From: Rhodoferax ferrireducens
GTDB lineage: Bacteria; Pseudomonadota; Gammaproteobacteria; Burkholderiales; Burkholderiaceae_C
Direction of reading: 5' to 3'
DNA: 64,000 nt
Assembly (NCBI GenBank): GCA_002083775.1
Contig: MTEI01000001.1
Coordinates: 434,001 to 498,000 of the forward strand
This document shows positions 25,471 to 33,704 of the stretch, piece after piece. The notes below the pieces were generated by a model. The model made no database searches, had not been told where the DNA came from, and was given only the letters and a program-made list of their open reading frames with translations. Positions within the stretch are counted from its first letter, which is position 1, and each line of letters begins with the position of its first letter. The translations under genes were made by a program, and so were the position numbers.

Positions 25471-25821
25471 CAGGCAGACAAAGAAGGCAGGGCAGGTATC
25501 ACGGCTGGGGGCTCAAGGGCGCTGCAGCAGGTGGCAGGCGAGCCCGACGGGGAAGGTGATCATGAACTGGATTTTGCCTCAAGCGGCATAACCCGGTGCG
25601 GTGCCGCCCAATGCGGCTTGGTGGGTCAGCCGGGGTGTCCTTTGGGCTGCCGTGGGGTGAGGTTCAAACCGATGGGTTGTTTCAAAAGGGGAGATGTTGG
25701 GGGAAAGGTGAATTGATGCGCTTTGCTACGTGTCCCCCGCCACGCACACCGCTTGACCCTGCGCTACCATGCGCCGCTGGCTGATCTGCCCCGGCGGCAT
25801 CCACTTTTCAGGACCTTTTTC
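25471..25821. other. 350-base gap with a partial repeat
   Basis: No convincing gene is present. At 25714-25741 the stretch GATGCGCTTTGCTACGTGTC then CCCCGCC matches the left half of the family-2 hairpin repeat (compare 30006-30071). The end of the gap carries the promoter and CAGGA ribosome binding site of the next gene. Confidence 0.5.
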
Positions 25822-26403
25822 ATGCACCACAACGCGTTCTTCAAGCCTTCAAGACGTGCCGCGCTGCAGGCCGGTGCGGGCCTGCTGGCACTAATTGCTG
25901 GTGCGACGGCGCGTGCGCAGGCGCAGACAGCGCCCGCCACAGCCACCCCCAGCGTGGCAGAAATGGAGCGCGCCGCGCCAAATTTGCCCGCGCTGGGCAC
26001 CGCGCTCGCCTTGCCGGATGTGGCTTTGCTGGGTGGTGGCGAGTTTCACCCGCAGCAGGCTGCAGGCCAGATCACGGTGATTTATTGGTGGGCCAGCACC
26101 TGCCCTTTTTGCGCGCAACAAAGCCCCGAGATGCAAAAGTTCTGGCAGGCTTACCAGGGCAAAGGCTTGCAGTTTCTGGCCCTGTCGGTGGACAAAAAGC
26201 CGCAGGATGCGCAAGCCTACCTGGCCAAAAAGGGCTACACCTTTCCGTCAGCCTGGGTCAGCCCCGAGGTGCACAAGGTCCTGCCCAAACCCAAAGGTTT
26301 GCCCATCACCCTAGTGCTGGGGCGCGATGGCCGGTTGCTGCAGGCGGAAAAAGGGCAGATGTTTGCCGAAGATGTGGCGCAACTCGCTTTGTGGTTGAAA
26401 TAG
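25822..26403 (+). CDS. TlpA-like exported thioredoxin-fold protein
   Basis: A 193-residue redoxin. The N-terminus has a twin-arginine-like signal (SRRAALQAGAGLLALIAG, about residues 10-27). The thioredoxin domain has VIYWWASTCPFCAQQSPEMQ with a C-P-F-C active site, and the cis-proline region GLPITLVLGRDG. It should reduce disulfides in the periplasm, for example in cytochrome c maturation or protein repair. ATG 25822 fits the signal peptide. The stop codon TAG is supplied by the first bases of a dispersed palindrome. Confidence 0.85.
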   Translation: MHHNAFFKPSRRAALQAGAGLLALIAGATARAQAQTAPATATPSVAEMERAAPNLPALGTALALPDVALLGGGEFHPQQAAGQITVIYWWASTCPFCAQQSPEMQKFWQAYQGKGLQFLALSVDKKPQDAQAYLAKKGYTFPSAWVSPEVHKVLPKPKGLPITLVLGRDGRLLQAEKGQMFAEDVAQLALWLK

Positions 26404-26445
26404 CCTCTAGCCCTTATGGATAAAGGGTAATTAGCTATAAAAAGC
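26397..26445 (+). repeat. Family-1 palindromic repeat at the end of the tlpA-like gene
   Basis: TAGCCTCTAGCCCTTATGGA and TAAAGGGTAATTAGCTATAA closely match the family consensus. It supplies the stop codon of the gene before it. Its hairpin lies between two convergent genes and could also act as a terminator. Confidence 0.85.
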
Positions 26446-26483
26446 GGATCAGGTCAAGATTCTTTTTGTACTGCGAGCGCTGG

Positions 26484-27827
26484 TCAGCGCCGTGGCAGTG
26501 ACAGCGTGGCGGCCAAGCCGCCTTCAGCGCGGTTGGCCAGTAACAGCTCGCCGCCATGCATGAGCGCAATGTCGCGCACGATCGACAGGCCCAGTCCAAC
26601 ACCGTCACCACTCTGGCTGCGGGCGCTGTCCAGCCGGTAATACGGCTCGGTGACACGCGCCAGCTCTTGCGCCGGAATGCCGGGGCCGTTGTCTTGTACG
26701 GTAATTTTGAGCAGCGTGGTGCTGTCGTCGACGTGGATACTGGCGGCCTGACCGTGTTTGAAGGCGTTGTCGATGAGGTTTTGCAGCGCCCGGCGCAGGG
26801 CAGACAGGCGGCCATTGAGGGGCGTGAGTGCTTGCCCCTGGATCTGGATGTGGCGCCCCAGCACGCGCGCATCGTCGGTCATGCTTTCCAGCAGCGCGTT
26901 GATGTCTATGGCGCGCAGCACCTCAGTGGTTTGCAGCGCACGCAGGTAGTCCAGCGTGGTGTCGATCATGGTGGCCATGGCTTGCAGGTCGGCGATCATC
27001 TGCTCGCGCAGGGGCGCATCGTCCACCAGTTCGGTGCGCAGGCGCAGGCGGGTGAGTGGCGTGCGCAAATCATGCGACACCGCCGCCAGCGCGCGGGCGC
27101 GCTCGCTCACCAGCCGCTGGATGCGTTGTTGCATGCGGTTGAAGGCCTGGGCGGCACGGCGCGTTTCCAAGCTGCCAAGTTCTGGCAGCGGCGGCGCGTC
27201 CAGATCATGACCCAGCGTGTCGGCGGCCTGGGCCAACTGCTGCAGCGGGCGAGTGGCCTGGCGCACGGCGAGCATTACCACCGCCATGACGATGAGAAGC
27301 GTCAGCAGCAGTTGCAACATCAGGCCCACGGGCAGCGCGGGCGTGCTGGTGTCGGCAGCGCGCGCTACGGTGATGCGGGCCCATTGGCCGTCTACCAGGC
27401 GCACGTCAAAACTGCGCTGGGCTGACTCTGCGGCTCGCCCGCCGCCCGTTGGGCCAGCGTGCCGAATCAAGCGCTCACTGCCCAGCCGCTGGGCGATCAG
27501 GTTACCGATGGCACCGCGGGGTTCTAGAGTGGACACCGCGCTGTCTGCAATCAGCGCCACACTCACCTCGTCGTCTTGCAAGGCGGGCAGGGTGGCGCTG
27601 CGCTGCGGTGGCGCCATGGCTTCCAGCAGGCGGATGGTGCGGGCGATCTGGTCGGCAAAGTTCTGCCCGCGCGCCTGCATCACCACCGCCGAGCGCTCGC
27701 CCCATTGCAGCCACAGGCTCACGCCCTGCGCCACCAGCAGACCCGTCAGCAGGATCAGCACCATGCGCGCCGACAGGCTCGACGGCAGGGCGCGCCAGAG
27801 CGGGCGCTCAGGCGGTGGTGTGTTCAC
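26484..27827 (-). CDS. Sensor histidine kinase (EnvZ-like)
   Basis: A 447-residue membrane sensor. There is a first transmembrane segment near residues 20-40, a periplasmic region of about 120 residues, a second segment near 165-188, then HAMP, the H-box AAVSHDLRTPLTRLRLR, N-box NLIDNAFKHG and the ATP-lid DNGPGIP, GDGVGLGLSIV. Its start overlaps the response regulator stop by four bases, so the two are a pair. Ligand unknown; the small exported proteins divergent from the pair (28788 and 29208) may be targets or accessories. Confidence 0.9.
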   Translation of the reverse strand: MNTPPPERPLWRALPSSLSARMVLILLTGLLVAQGVSLWLQWGERSAVVMQARGQNFADQIARTIRLLEAMAPPQRSATLPALQDDEVSVALIADSAVSTLEPRGAIGNLIAQRLGSERLIRHAGPTGGGRAAESAQRSFDVRLVDGQWARITVARAADTSTPALPVGLMLQLLLTLLIVMAVVMLAVRQATRPLQQLAQAADTLGHDLDAPPLPELGSLETRRAAQAFNRMQQRIQRLVSERARALAAVSHDLRTPLTRLRLRTELVDDAPLREQMIADLQAMATMIDTTLDYLRALQTTEVLRAIDINALLESMTDDARVLGRHIQIQGQALTPLNGRLSALRRALQNLIDNAFKHGQAASIHVDDSTTLLKITVQDNGPGIPAQELARVTEPYYRLDSARSQSGDGVGLGLSIVRDIALMHGGELLLANRAEGGLAATLSLPRR

Positions 27828-28555
27828 GGGCAGGAGCCGCGCGGCTCAACGCTGGCGGCCAGCACATAACCCTCGCCACGCACGGTTTTGATCAGCTGCG
27901 GCTCACGGCTGTCGTCACGCAGGCGCTGACGCAGGCGGCTCACCTGCACGTCAATCGCGCGGTCGTAGGCTTCAGCTTCGCGGCCATGGATCATCTCGAC
28001 AAGCTGGTCACGCGTGACCACCCGGTTCGGGTGTTCCAGCAGGATGCGCAGCAGTCGGAATTCGCCGCCAGACAGGGGTACGGCCACACCGTCGGGCGCG
28101 GTCAGCAGGCGCTCAGCCGTATCCAGGCACCAGTCGGCAAACACCAGGCAGCGCGCTGGCTCAGGTTGCAGGTTGGGCGGCAGTGCCCGCGTGCGGCGCA
28201 AGATGGCTTTGATGCGCGCCAGCAGCTCACGCGGGTTGAATGGTTTCACCAAATAGTCGTCCGCGCCCATTTCGATGCCCACAATGCGGTCAGCCTCTTC
28301 GCCACGCGCGGTGAGCATGATCACCGGCAGGCTGGATTTGGCGCGCAGGTCGCGGCACAAGGTCAGGCCATCGGTGTCGGGCAGCATCAGGTCAAGCACC
28401 AGCAAGTCGACCGCGTGGTGCGCCAGTTGGTGCCACATCTCACGCCCGTTGCCAGCGGCAATAGCCTCAAAACCGTTGCGCGCCAGGTAGTCCACCAGCA
28501 GGTGGCGGATATCGGGCTCGTCATCAACGATCAGGATGCAGTCGCTTTTTTCCAT
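27824..28555 (-). CDS. OmpR-family response regulator
   Basis: A 243-residue two-component regulator. The receiver domain has DDEPDIRH, the phosphoacceptor aspartate in LLVLDLMLPDTDGL and the conserved lysine in DYLVKPFNPREL; the C-terminal winged helix has GEFRLLRILLEHPNRVVTRDQL and DVQVSRLRQRL. It is transcribed away from two small secreted-protein genes across a 232-base intergenic stretch that should hold its binding sites, though I could not define an operator. Confidence 0.92.
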   Translation of the reverse strand: MEKSDCILIVDDEPDIRHLLVDYLARNGFEAIAAGNGREMWHQLAHHAVDLLVLDLMLPDTDGLTLCRDLRAKSSLPVIMLTARGEEADRIVGIEMGADDYLVKPFNPRELLARIKAILRRTRALPPNLQPEPARCLVFADWCLDTAERLLTAPDGVAVPLSGGEFRLLRILLEHPNRVVTRDQLVEMIHGREAEAYDRAIDVQVSRLRQRLRDDSREPQLIKTVRGEGYVLAASVEPRGSCP

Positions 28556-28787
28556 GGGGTGAGGTGAAAAACCGGTCTGTTACAAGCGTACCCCCGGCCG
28601 GGGCGCGCCACGTCGCTTGGGTGCCAGCGAGTTTTGTAACGCACTGTAACGCAGGGCTGGTGTGCAACACGGTGATGCAAATCAGCCCTTGCGCGACACA
28701 TTGCCGTTGACACAAGCGCGCTCAAATAGGTCTCAGGGATGCAGGCAAGACCGGCAGCCCACCACCGAACAACCCAAGGAGTGCATC

Positions 28788-29177
28788 ATGAAAACCTCTA
28801 CCCTTCTCAAGAGCCTGACCCTCACCGCCGCGCTTGCCGCCGCCTTGTCGGCTTCTGTTTTGGCTCAAACCGGCCCTGGCCCGGGTGCTGGCATGGGCGC
28901 AGGCCCCGGCGCTGGCCAGATGGGCCCCGGCGCAGGTGGCATGCGCGGCATGCGTTTTGACAAGACCAACACCCCCGGCTGGACGCTGATGACCCCCGAG
29001 GAACGCACCGCCAACCAGACCAAAATGCGCGCCGTGAAAACTTACGACGAATGCAAGGCACTGCAGGAAACCCAACACCAGGCTATGCAGGCGCGCGCCA
29101 CCGAAAAAGGTGTGACACTGATGGTGCCGCGCCAAAATGCCTGCGACCGCATGAAAGCACGCGGCTGGATCCAATAA
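28788..29177 (+). CDS. Small exported protein with a Gly/Pro/Met-rich segment
   Basis: A 129-residue protein with a Sec signal peptide (TLTAALAAALSASVLAQ), a low-complexity stretch of GPGAGMG-type repeats (residues about 28-52) and a compact C-terminal part with two cysteines (YDECKALQ and QNACDRMKA). AAGGA precedes ATG 28788. I do not recognise a named family. It is divergent from the two-component system and may be controlled by it. The methionine- and cysteine-bearing composition would suit metal binding, which is speculation. Confidence 0.7.
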   Translation: MKTSTLLKSLTLTAALAAALSASVLAQTGPGPGAGMGAGPGAGQMGPGAGGMRGMRFDKTNTPGWTLMTPEERTANQTKMRAVKTYDECKALQETQHQAMQARATEKGVTLMVPRQNACDRMKARGWIQ

Positions 29178-29207
29178 ACCACCACCAACCACCCCGGAGA
29201 ACCCTGC

Positions 29208-29912
29208 ATGTTGAAACCCGCTCTGCTTCTGGCTGCCCTGATGGCCGCTGGTCTGGCCCACGCTGCTGACCCCTTCACCGAGGCCATGCAGCAGGCCTAT
29301 GCGCCGTACCGCAACGCCATGTTCAAGCTCAACAGTGGTGATCAGGAGCAGGCGCGCCAGGCGGTGACCAAAGCGCAGCAGAGCTGGGCCGGTGTGGTCG
29401 CCCAATTTGGCACCAAGCCGCCCGTGCCGTATGACCAGGATGCGGCGTTTGCCAACTCGCTGGCCGAGGTGGGCAACATCTACGCCAAAGTGGCAGCAGA
29501 AGTGGAGGCCAACCAGTTGCCACAGGCCCACACCATCCTGAAGCAGGTGAGTCGGGCCATGGCCGACATTCGCCAGCGCAGCAACGTGGTCACTTTTACC
29601 GACCACATCAATGCCTACCATGTGCAGATGGAAAAGGTGCTGATTGAAGGCCCCAAGCTGCTGCAAGCCGCAGACGGCAAGCTGCAACTCATGGCCCAGG
29701 TGGGTGCGCTGGACTACCTGGCCCAGCGCTTGCTGAGCCAGGCCCCGGCGTCGTACCTGCAAAACCCGGAGTTCAAGGCATTGCAGGCGGCGCTGACCCA
29801 GTCGGTGGTTGACCTGAAAGTTGCCTTGCTGCAACCTGGCGAGCCTGATTTGAAGGCTGTGCTGGGCAGCGTCAAGACGAGCTATTCCAAACTGTTTGCC
29901 AAGTTTGGCTGA
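29208..29912 (+). CDS. Exported helical protein, function unknown
   Basis: A 234-residue protein with a clear signal peptide (LLLAALMAAGLAHAA) and then a mostly helical mature part rich in Ala, Gln and Lys. No cysteines or recognised motifs. It follows the 28788 gene by 30 bases with a GGAG ribosome binding site and probably shares its transcript. Its pattern of long amphipathic helices resembles periplasmic four-helix bundles, but no family can be named. Confidence 0.7.
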   Translation: MLKPALLLAALMAAGLAHAADPFTEAMQQAYAPYRNAMFKLNSGDQEQARQAVTKAQQSWAGVVAQFGTKPPVPYDQDAAFANSLAEVGNIYAKVAAEVEANQLPQAHTILKQVSRAMADIRQRSNVVTFTDHINAYHVQMEKVLIEGPKLLQAADGKLQLMAQVGALDYLAQRLLSQAPASYLQNPEFKALQAALTQSVVDLKVALLQPGEPDLKAVLGSVKTSYSKLFAKFG

Positions 29913-30005
29913 TTTGTTGCGGTGTGATTTGAGCCGCTGTGGTGGTTCGAACTGTGAGTTGTTGGGTCCGAAGGGATTTGGCGCTGTTTGACCCATCAGC
30001 CGGGC

Positions 30006-30071
30006 GATGCGCATTGCTGCGTGTCCCCCGCCCGCTGCGCGGGCTCCTCCTTTACCTCCGCAAAACGCATC
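30006..30071 (+). repeat. Family-2 hairpin repeat, intergenic copy
   Basis: The conserved blocks CGTGTCCCCCGCCCG (30020-30034) and CGGGCTCCTCCTTTACCT (30040-30057) are identical to those inside cbiA at 4051-4088. The ends are GATGCG (30006-30011) and CGCATC (30066-30071), which pair with each other but differ from the paired ends of the cbiA copy. An inner GCCCGC-TG-CGCGGGC hairpin is also present. The rest of the gap between 29913 and 30180 shows nothing. Confidence 0.8.
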
Positions 30072-30180
30072 ACCCGACTGATTTGATGCGGTGGTTGGGC
30101 GGCTGGCTGGGAAGATTCATGGACAGCCGCGTTTGAAGTGAAGCCTTGAAGTCGAGAGAAACCACAACGGCTTGAACCAA

Positions 30181-30210
30181 GCTTCGTTCTATTGGTCATT
30201 AGAATGAAGC
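30181..30210 (+). promoter_or_regulatory. Palindromic operator at the arsR-rhodanese start
   Basis: A 30-base imperfect palindrome (24 of 30 positions symmetric) begins GCTTC, contains TTCTA, TG, CA and TAGAA in mirrored order, and ends GAAGC. It lies one base before the ATG at 30212, covering the ribosome binding site. The inner part recurs at 33021-33044. Most likely it is the self-operator of the ArsR-type regulator. Confidence 0.7.
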
Positions 30211-30211
30211 C

Positions 30212-30898
30212 ATGAACAACCGTGAACTCAAAGACCTGCTGTACGAGCAGGTGGCCCGCATGGGCAAGGCCTTGTCCAGCCCGAAACGGCTGGAGCTGCT
30301 GGAAATGCTGGCGCAGTGCGAAAAAAGCGTGGAGACCCTCACCGCTGAGCTGTCCATCGACATCAAACTCACCAGCGCCCACCTCAAAGCCCTGCGCGAC
30401 GCGAACCTGGTGCAAACCCGCCGCGACGGCAAATATGTGTTTTACAGCTTGACTGGCCCGGACGTGGCGCAGCTTGGCGTGGCCTTGCGCGCTGTGGCCG
30501 AAGAACATCTGGTGGACATGCGTCTGGCCCTGCAGCAGATGGTGGCTGACCCTGATCACTTGGTCAAGACCAGCCGGGCCGACCTGCTGGCGCAGGCGCG
30601 CAGCGGCCAGGTGCTGGTGATCGACGTGCGGCCGCCAGCCGAATTTGAAGCGGCGCACCTGCCATTTGCCCGCTCCATGCCCTTGAGCGAGCTGGAGCAA
30701 CGCCTGGGCGAGTTGCCGCCAGAAACCGACATCGTTGCTTATTGCCGTGGCCCGTTTTGCGTGATGTCGGATGCGGCCGTCAAGCTGCTGCTGGCACGCG
30801 GCTACCGCGCCAGCAAAACCACTGACGGTGTCAGCGAGTGGCTGGCGGCAGGTTTGCCGGTGGAGCGGGTGAGCGCTGGCCAGCCGGATGCTGCCTGA
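30212..30898 (+). CDS. ArsR-family regulator fused to a rhodanese domain
   Basis: A 228-residue fusion. Residues about 10-95 form a winged helix (KALSSPKRLELLEMLAQ, LTSAHLKALRDANLV, RRDGKYVFYSL) and residues about 120-220 a rhodanese domain whose active loop is YCRGPFCVMSD (C178 and C183). The HTH part has one cysteine, C36. Known fusions of this type are thought to sense reactive sulfur; here sulfane sulfur passed through the rhodanese cysteine is a plausible signal, which is inference. It sits immediately behind a palindromic operator and before a DsrE gene. Confidence 0.88.
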   Translation: MNNRELKDLLYEQVARMGKALSSPKRLELLEMLAQCEKSVETLTAELSIDIKLTSAHLKALRDANLVQTRRDGKYVFYSLTGPDVAQLGVALRAVAEEHLVDMRLALQQMVADPDHLVKTSRADLLAQARSGQVLVIDVRPPAEFEAAHLPFARSMPLSELEQRLGELPPETDIVAYCRGPFCVMSDAAVKLLLARGYRASKTTDGVSEWLAAGLPVERVSAGQPDAA

Positions 30899-30949
30899 TT
30901 TCGCCCGGCTTGTCGTCTTTTTCATCTGTCTGAACTTTTGGGCCAGGTC

Positions 30950-31306
30950 ATGAGCATCCTCATCATCTTCAACCGCGAACCCTACGACAGCACCGATGTC
31001 ACCTGGAATGGCTTGCGCCTGGCCGACAAACTGCTCGACACCGGCAACGAGGTGCGCCTGTTCCTGATGAACGACGCGGTGGACATGGCGCGCGATGTGT
31101 GCCGCCCACCCGAAGGCTACGACCAAGACCTGGGCCAGATGCTCAAAGCACTGATCGCGCGGGGCGTGTCAGTCAAGGTGTGTGGCACTTGCATGGCCCG
31201 CTGCGGCATCTATAAATACCACCCCTACTTTGACGGGGCCGAGTCATCCACCATGCCTGCGCTGGCCGAATGGGTGGTGGACAGCGACAAGGTGTTGACC
31301 TTCTAG
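30950..31306 (+). CDS. DsrE/DsrF-like sulfur relay protein
   Basis: A 118-residue cytoplasmic protein. MSILIIFNREPYDSTDVTWNGLRLADKLLD and VRLFLMNDAVDMA match the DsrE fold. Cysteines in KVCGTCMARCGI (about residues 80-91) lie where DsrE-type sulfur carriers place their reactive thiol. ATG 30950 is chosen over TTG 30938. It follows the ArsR-rhodanese gene by about 50 bases and is likely cotranscribed, consistent with persulfide transfer. Confidence 0.82.
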   Translation: MSILIIFNREPYDSTDVTWNGLRLADKLLDTGNEVRLFLMNDAVDMARDVCRPPEGYDQDLGQMLKALIARGVSVKVCGTCMARCGIYKYHPYFDGAESSTMPALAEWVVDSDKVLTF

Positions 31307-32035
31307 CCGCCTGAGCGCTGTTGCAGCTCTGTCAGGTAGGCGCGAATGCGCTTGGCGTTGACCCCCCGGTCCACCTTGCCGATGCGTGAGCGCGAGCGCA
31401 TGTCGACCAGCGTGCCACCGTCTGCGGGCTTGATTCGGATGGCCACCTCGTCCACAAAACCATAGAGCAAGCTGCTGGCGGTGGCTTCGATGCGGCCTTC
31501 TTCGGGCGCGCTGGCCACCACCGTCCAGCCCCGTGCCTTGACCAGCGCCAGGGCGTTTTCAAATACTTTTTCTGGCTTGGCGGTCAGCTTCAAAGGCAGC
31601 ACATCGGGGTAAGCCGCGCGCTGCAGGTCGGCAGTTTTGCCACCGGGGTAGTCGGTGGGCGTGGGCATGTCCCAGAACACCGGGGCGTCTAGCGTGTCGG
31701 TGCTGATGTCGTTGATTTCAGGGGTAGTGCGGGTGGCGTATTCCCACTGCGCTGCCATGCCCAGCGGCAGCAGGGCGGCCAGCGCACCCAGCACGGCAAC
31801 GGTCAGACCACGCTTCGCAGCACCGGGGGCGTGTTTGCGCCAGCCCGATCACCGACAGCACCAAGGCCAGCCCCGCTGCATAGGTCGCCCACTCCGAGGC
31901 CGCCAATCCGGGCAAAAAATGCCACCAACCCAGCCGGTAGCCCACGCCGCCAAGGACTACGGTAAGGATAGCGGCTAGCCCAAGCAGCAGGCCGACTAGA
32001 GCGAGTTTCGATATAGGTTTGCGTGGGTTGGACAT
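31303..32035 (-). pseudogene. DUF1499 membrane protein, split by a frameshift
   Basis: Two overlapping frames together make one DUF1499 protein. The N-terminal part (from 32035, MSNPRKPISKLALVGLLLG) has two hydrophobic segments and reads to VLSVIGL near 31845. The C-terminal part (the RKHAPGAAKRGLTVAVLGAL frame down to 31303) carries the third hydrophobic segment and the DUF1499 domain (AAYPDVLPLKLTA, TASSLLYGFVDEVAIRI, MRSRSRIGKVDRGVN). The junction near 31835-31850 needs one extra or lost base. It may be a real mutation or a sequencing error; the domain looks otherwise intact. Confidence 0.75.
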
Positions 32036-32082
32036 GAGTTTATTTGGCTGAGGCTGGTGGTTGGGTTTGACGCGGCAGGCGC

Positions 32083-32946
32083 TCAGGAAGCGCTTTTGTC
32101 AGATCCCTCGCGCCGGTTGATGGCGTAGCCTTCGGCCTCTATCTTGAAAGGCATCAGCAGCATGCCGTCCAGCCGGGCCACTTCCAGCGGGTTGCTGTGG
32201 CCGCGCAGGCCAATGGCCATCGTCTCTTGCGGCGCGCGGGCCTGGGCGCGGTAGGTGCCCAGCAGGCGGTCCCACCAGGTCAGGTTGAATCCGAAATTGC
32301 TGTTGCATTCATCGTCTTGCACCGAGTGGTGTACGCGGTGCATGTCGGGGGTGACGACCAGCCAGCGCAGTGCGCGGTCCAGTTGGGGGTTCAAGCGGAT
32401 ATTGCCGTGGTTGAACATGGCGGTGGCGTTGAGCAGCACCTCGAAAATCACCACTGCCAGCACCGGCGCGCCCAGCACGCTGATGGTGGCGAATTTGATC
32501 AGCATCGACAGCACGATCTCGATCGGGTGAAACCGCGCGCCGGTGGTCAGGTCGTAATCCGGGTCAGCGTGATGCACCTGATGCAGCCGCCACAACATGG
32601 GCACGGCGTGCACCATCACATGCTGCAGCCAGATGACAAAGTCCATGGCAACAACTGCCAGCGGCACTGCCAGCCAGAACGGCAGCGCAAAGTGGTTCAG
32701 CAGCCCCCAGCCATTGGCCGCGCAAAAAGCCGCCACCCCCACCGCCGCTGCCGGGAACAGCAGGCGCAGCAGCAGGTTGTTGAGCAGCACCAGGCCCAGG
32801 TTGCTGGTCCAGCGCAGGGTGCGGGGCAGCGTCAGCTTGCGCCGGGGCGCCAGCACCTCGGCCAGCGCCACCAGCGCAAACACACCCATAAAAAAGCCCA
32901 GCCGAATAGTGGTTTCATGGCTCAGAACAAAGGGCTCAAGGGTCAT
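32083..32946 (-). CDS. Fatty acid hydroxylase / sterol desaturase family membrane protein
   Basis: A 287-residue polytopic protein with the histidine clusters of the non-haem di-iron hydroxylases: HVMVH (about residues 102-106), HQVHH (about 114-118) and HRVHH (about 205-209). Four or so membrane segments surround them. Substrate unknown; bacterial members modify lipids, carotenoids or hopanoids. Its start faces the rhodanese gene across an operator-like site at 33021-33044, so both may respond to the same regulator. Confidence 0.85.
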   Translation of the reverse strand: MTLEPFVLSHETTIRLGFFMGVFALVALAEVLAPRRKLTLPRTLRWTSNLGLVLLNNLLLRLLFPAAAVGVAAFCAANGWGLLNHFALPFWLAVPLAVVAMDFVIWLQHVMVHAVPMLWRLHQVHHADPDYDLTTGARFHPIEIVLSMLIKFATISVLGAPVLAVVIFEVLLNATAMFNHGNIRLNPQLDRALRWLVVTPDMHRVHHSVQDDECNSNFGFNLTWWDRLLGTYRAQARAPQETMAIGLRGHSNPLEVARLDGMLLMPFKIEAEGYAINRREGSDKSAS

Positions 32947-33020
32947 CTGGGTCTCTTTGGGTCAAGGGGCACTGCGGTTGCTGATCAACCGGGTTGTGGC
33001 CGGAATCGGTTTTATTAATC

Positions 33021-33044
33021 ATTCTATTAATCATTAGAGTGTAG
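33021..33044 (+). promoter_or_regulatory. Second copy of the ArsR-rhodanese operator
   Basis: The 24-base stretch shares 19 positions with 30186-30209, including TTCTATT, TCATTAGA and the spaced TG and AG. It is partly palindromic and lies between the divergent hydroxylase (32946) and rhodanese (33102) genes, preceded by a further ATTAATCATT half-copy at about 33013-33022. Confidence 0.65.
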
Positions 33045-33101
33045 GGTAAGATCAGGCTGTGATGCGAAAATGTTGACAAATATCAAACGAGGAGACTGAC
33101 C

Positions 33102-33572
33102 ATGAGACACCTTCCCTATCGCCGTTTTATTGCCGTAAGCTTGCTGGCCCTGGGCCTGCACGCAGCCCCCAGCCTGGCCCTGGCTGAAGACAAGGCCACC
33201 GAGGCCATGGAGGCCTACCTGGACTTTGTGGACTACGGCGGCGCCACCATCTTCCCCGAGCAGATCCCGCGCGATGACTGGAAAAAATACCTGGTGATTG
33301 ACGCGCGCGACGCCGACCAGTTCGCCAAGGACCACATCCCCAACGCCATCAACATCGAATGGCGCCGCGTGCTGGCCGAGCGTGCCCGCATCCCCAAAAA
33401 CCAGCCGGTGCTGGTGTACTGCAACACCGGTTCGCTGTCGGCACAAGCGGGTTTTGCGCTGCGTGTGGCGGGGTACGAGAACGTGAGCATCCTGCAGGGC
33501 GGGTTCACCGAATGGAAGGCCAAGGGCGGGCTGGACGCTGCCGCCAAGACCAGCGCTGCACCCAAGCATTGA
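33102..33572 (+). CDS. Exported single-domain rhodanese
   Basis: A 156-residue protein with a signal peptide (RRFIAVSLLALGLHAAPSLALA) and a rhodanese domain: YLVIDARDADQFAKDHIPNAINI and the active-site loop VLVYCNTGSLSAQAG with cysteine near residue 107. It should handle sulfane sulfur in the periplasm. An AGGAG ribosome binding site precedes ATG. The operator-like site upstream ties it to the ArsR-rhodanese regulator at 30212. A dispersed palindrome follows directly. Confidence 0.88.
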   Translation: MRHLPYRRFIAVSLLALGLHAAPSLALAEDKATEAMEAYLDFVDYGGATIFPEQIPRDDWKKYLVIDARDADQFAKDHIPNAINIEWRRVLAERARIPKNQPVLVYCNTGSLSAQAGFALRVAGYENVSILQGGFTEWKAKGGLDAAAKTSAAPKH

Positions 33573-33577
33573 CTTGT

Positions 33578-33640
33578 GTTTTGATAGCTACTGGCCCTTT
33601 ATTAATAAGGGCTAGAGGCCTAAAAAGCATATAAATACTG
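33578..33640 (-). repeat. Family-1 palindromic repeat after the rhodanese gene (reverse)
   Basis: TTTTGATAGCTACTGGCCCT, TTATTAATAAGGGCTAGAGG and CCTAAAAAGCATATAAATAC are the reverse complement of the consensus, one of the most complete copies, with the stem CCCTTTATT / AATAAGGG. It could serve as a terminator between the rhodanese gene and chrA. Confidence 0.9.
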
Positions 33641-33704
33641 GCCGATCAGCTGACGGGTTAACACACTTGTGCCACCGTCACACGCTGCCAGTAGCATCGC
33701 GCTC

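Noticed and set aside
28722..30014. A 430-codon minus-strand frame opposite the two small exported-protein genes
   Set aside because: The plus-strand genes have signal peptides and ribosome binding sites; the minus frame has neither and runs across the gap between them.
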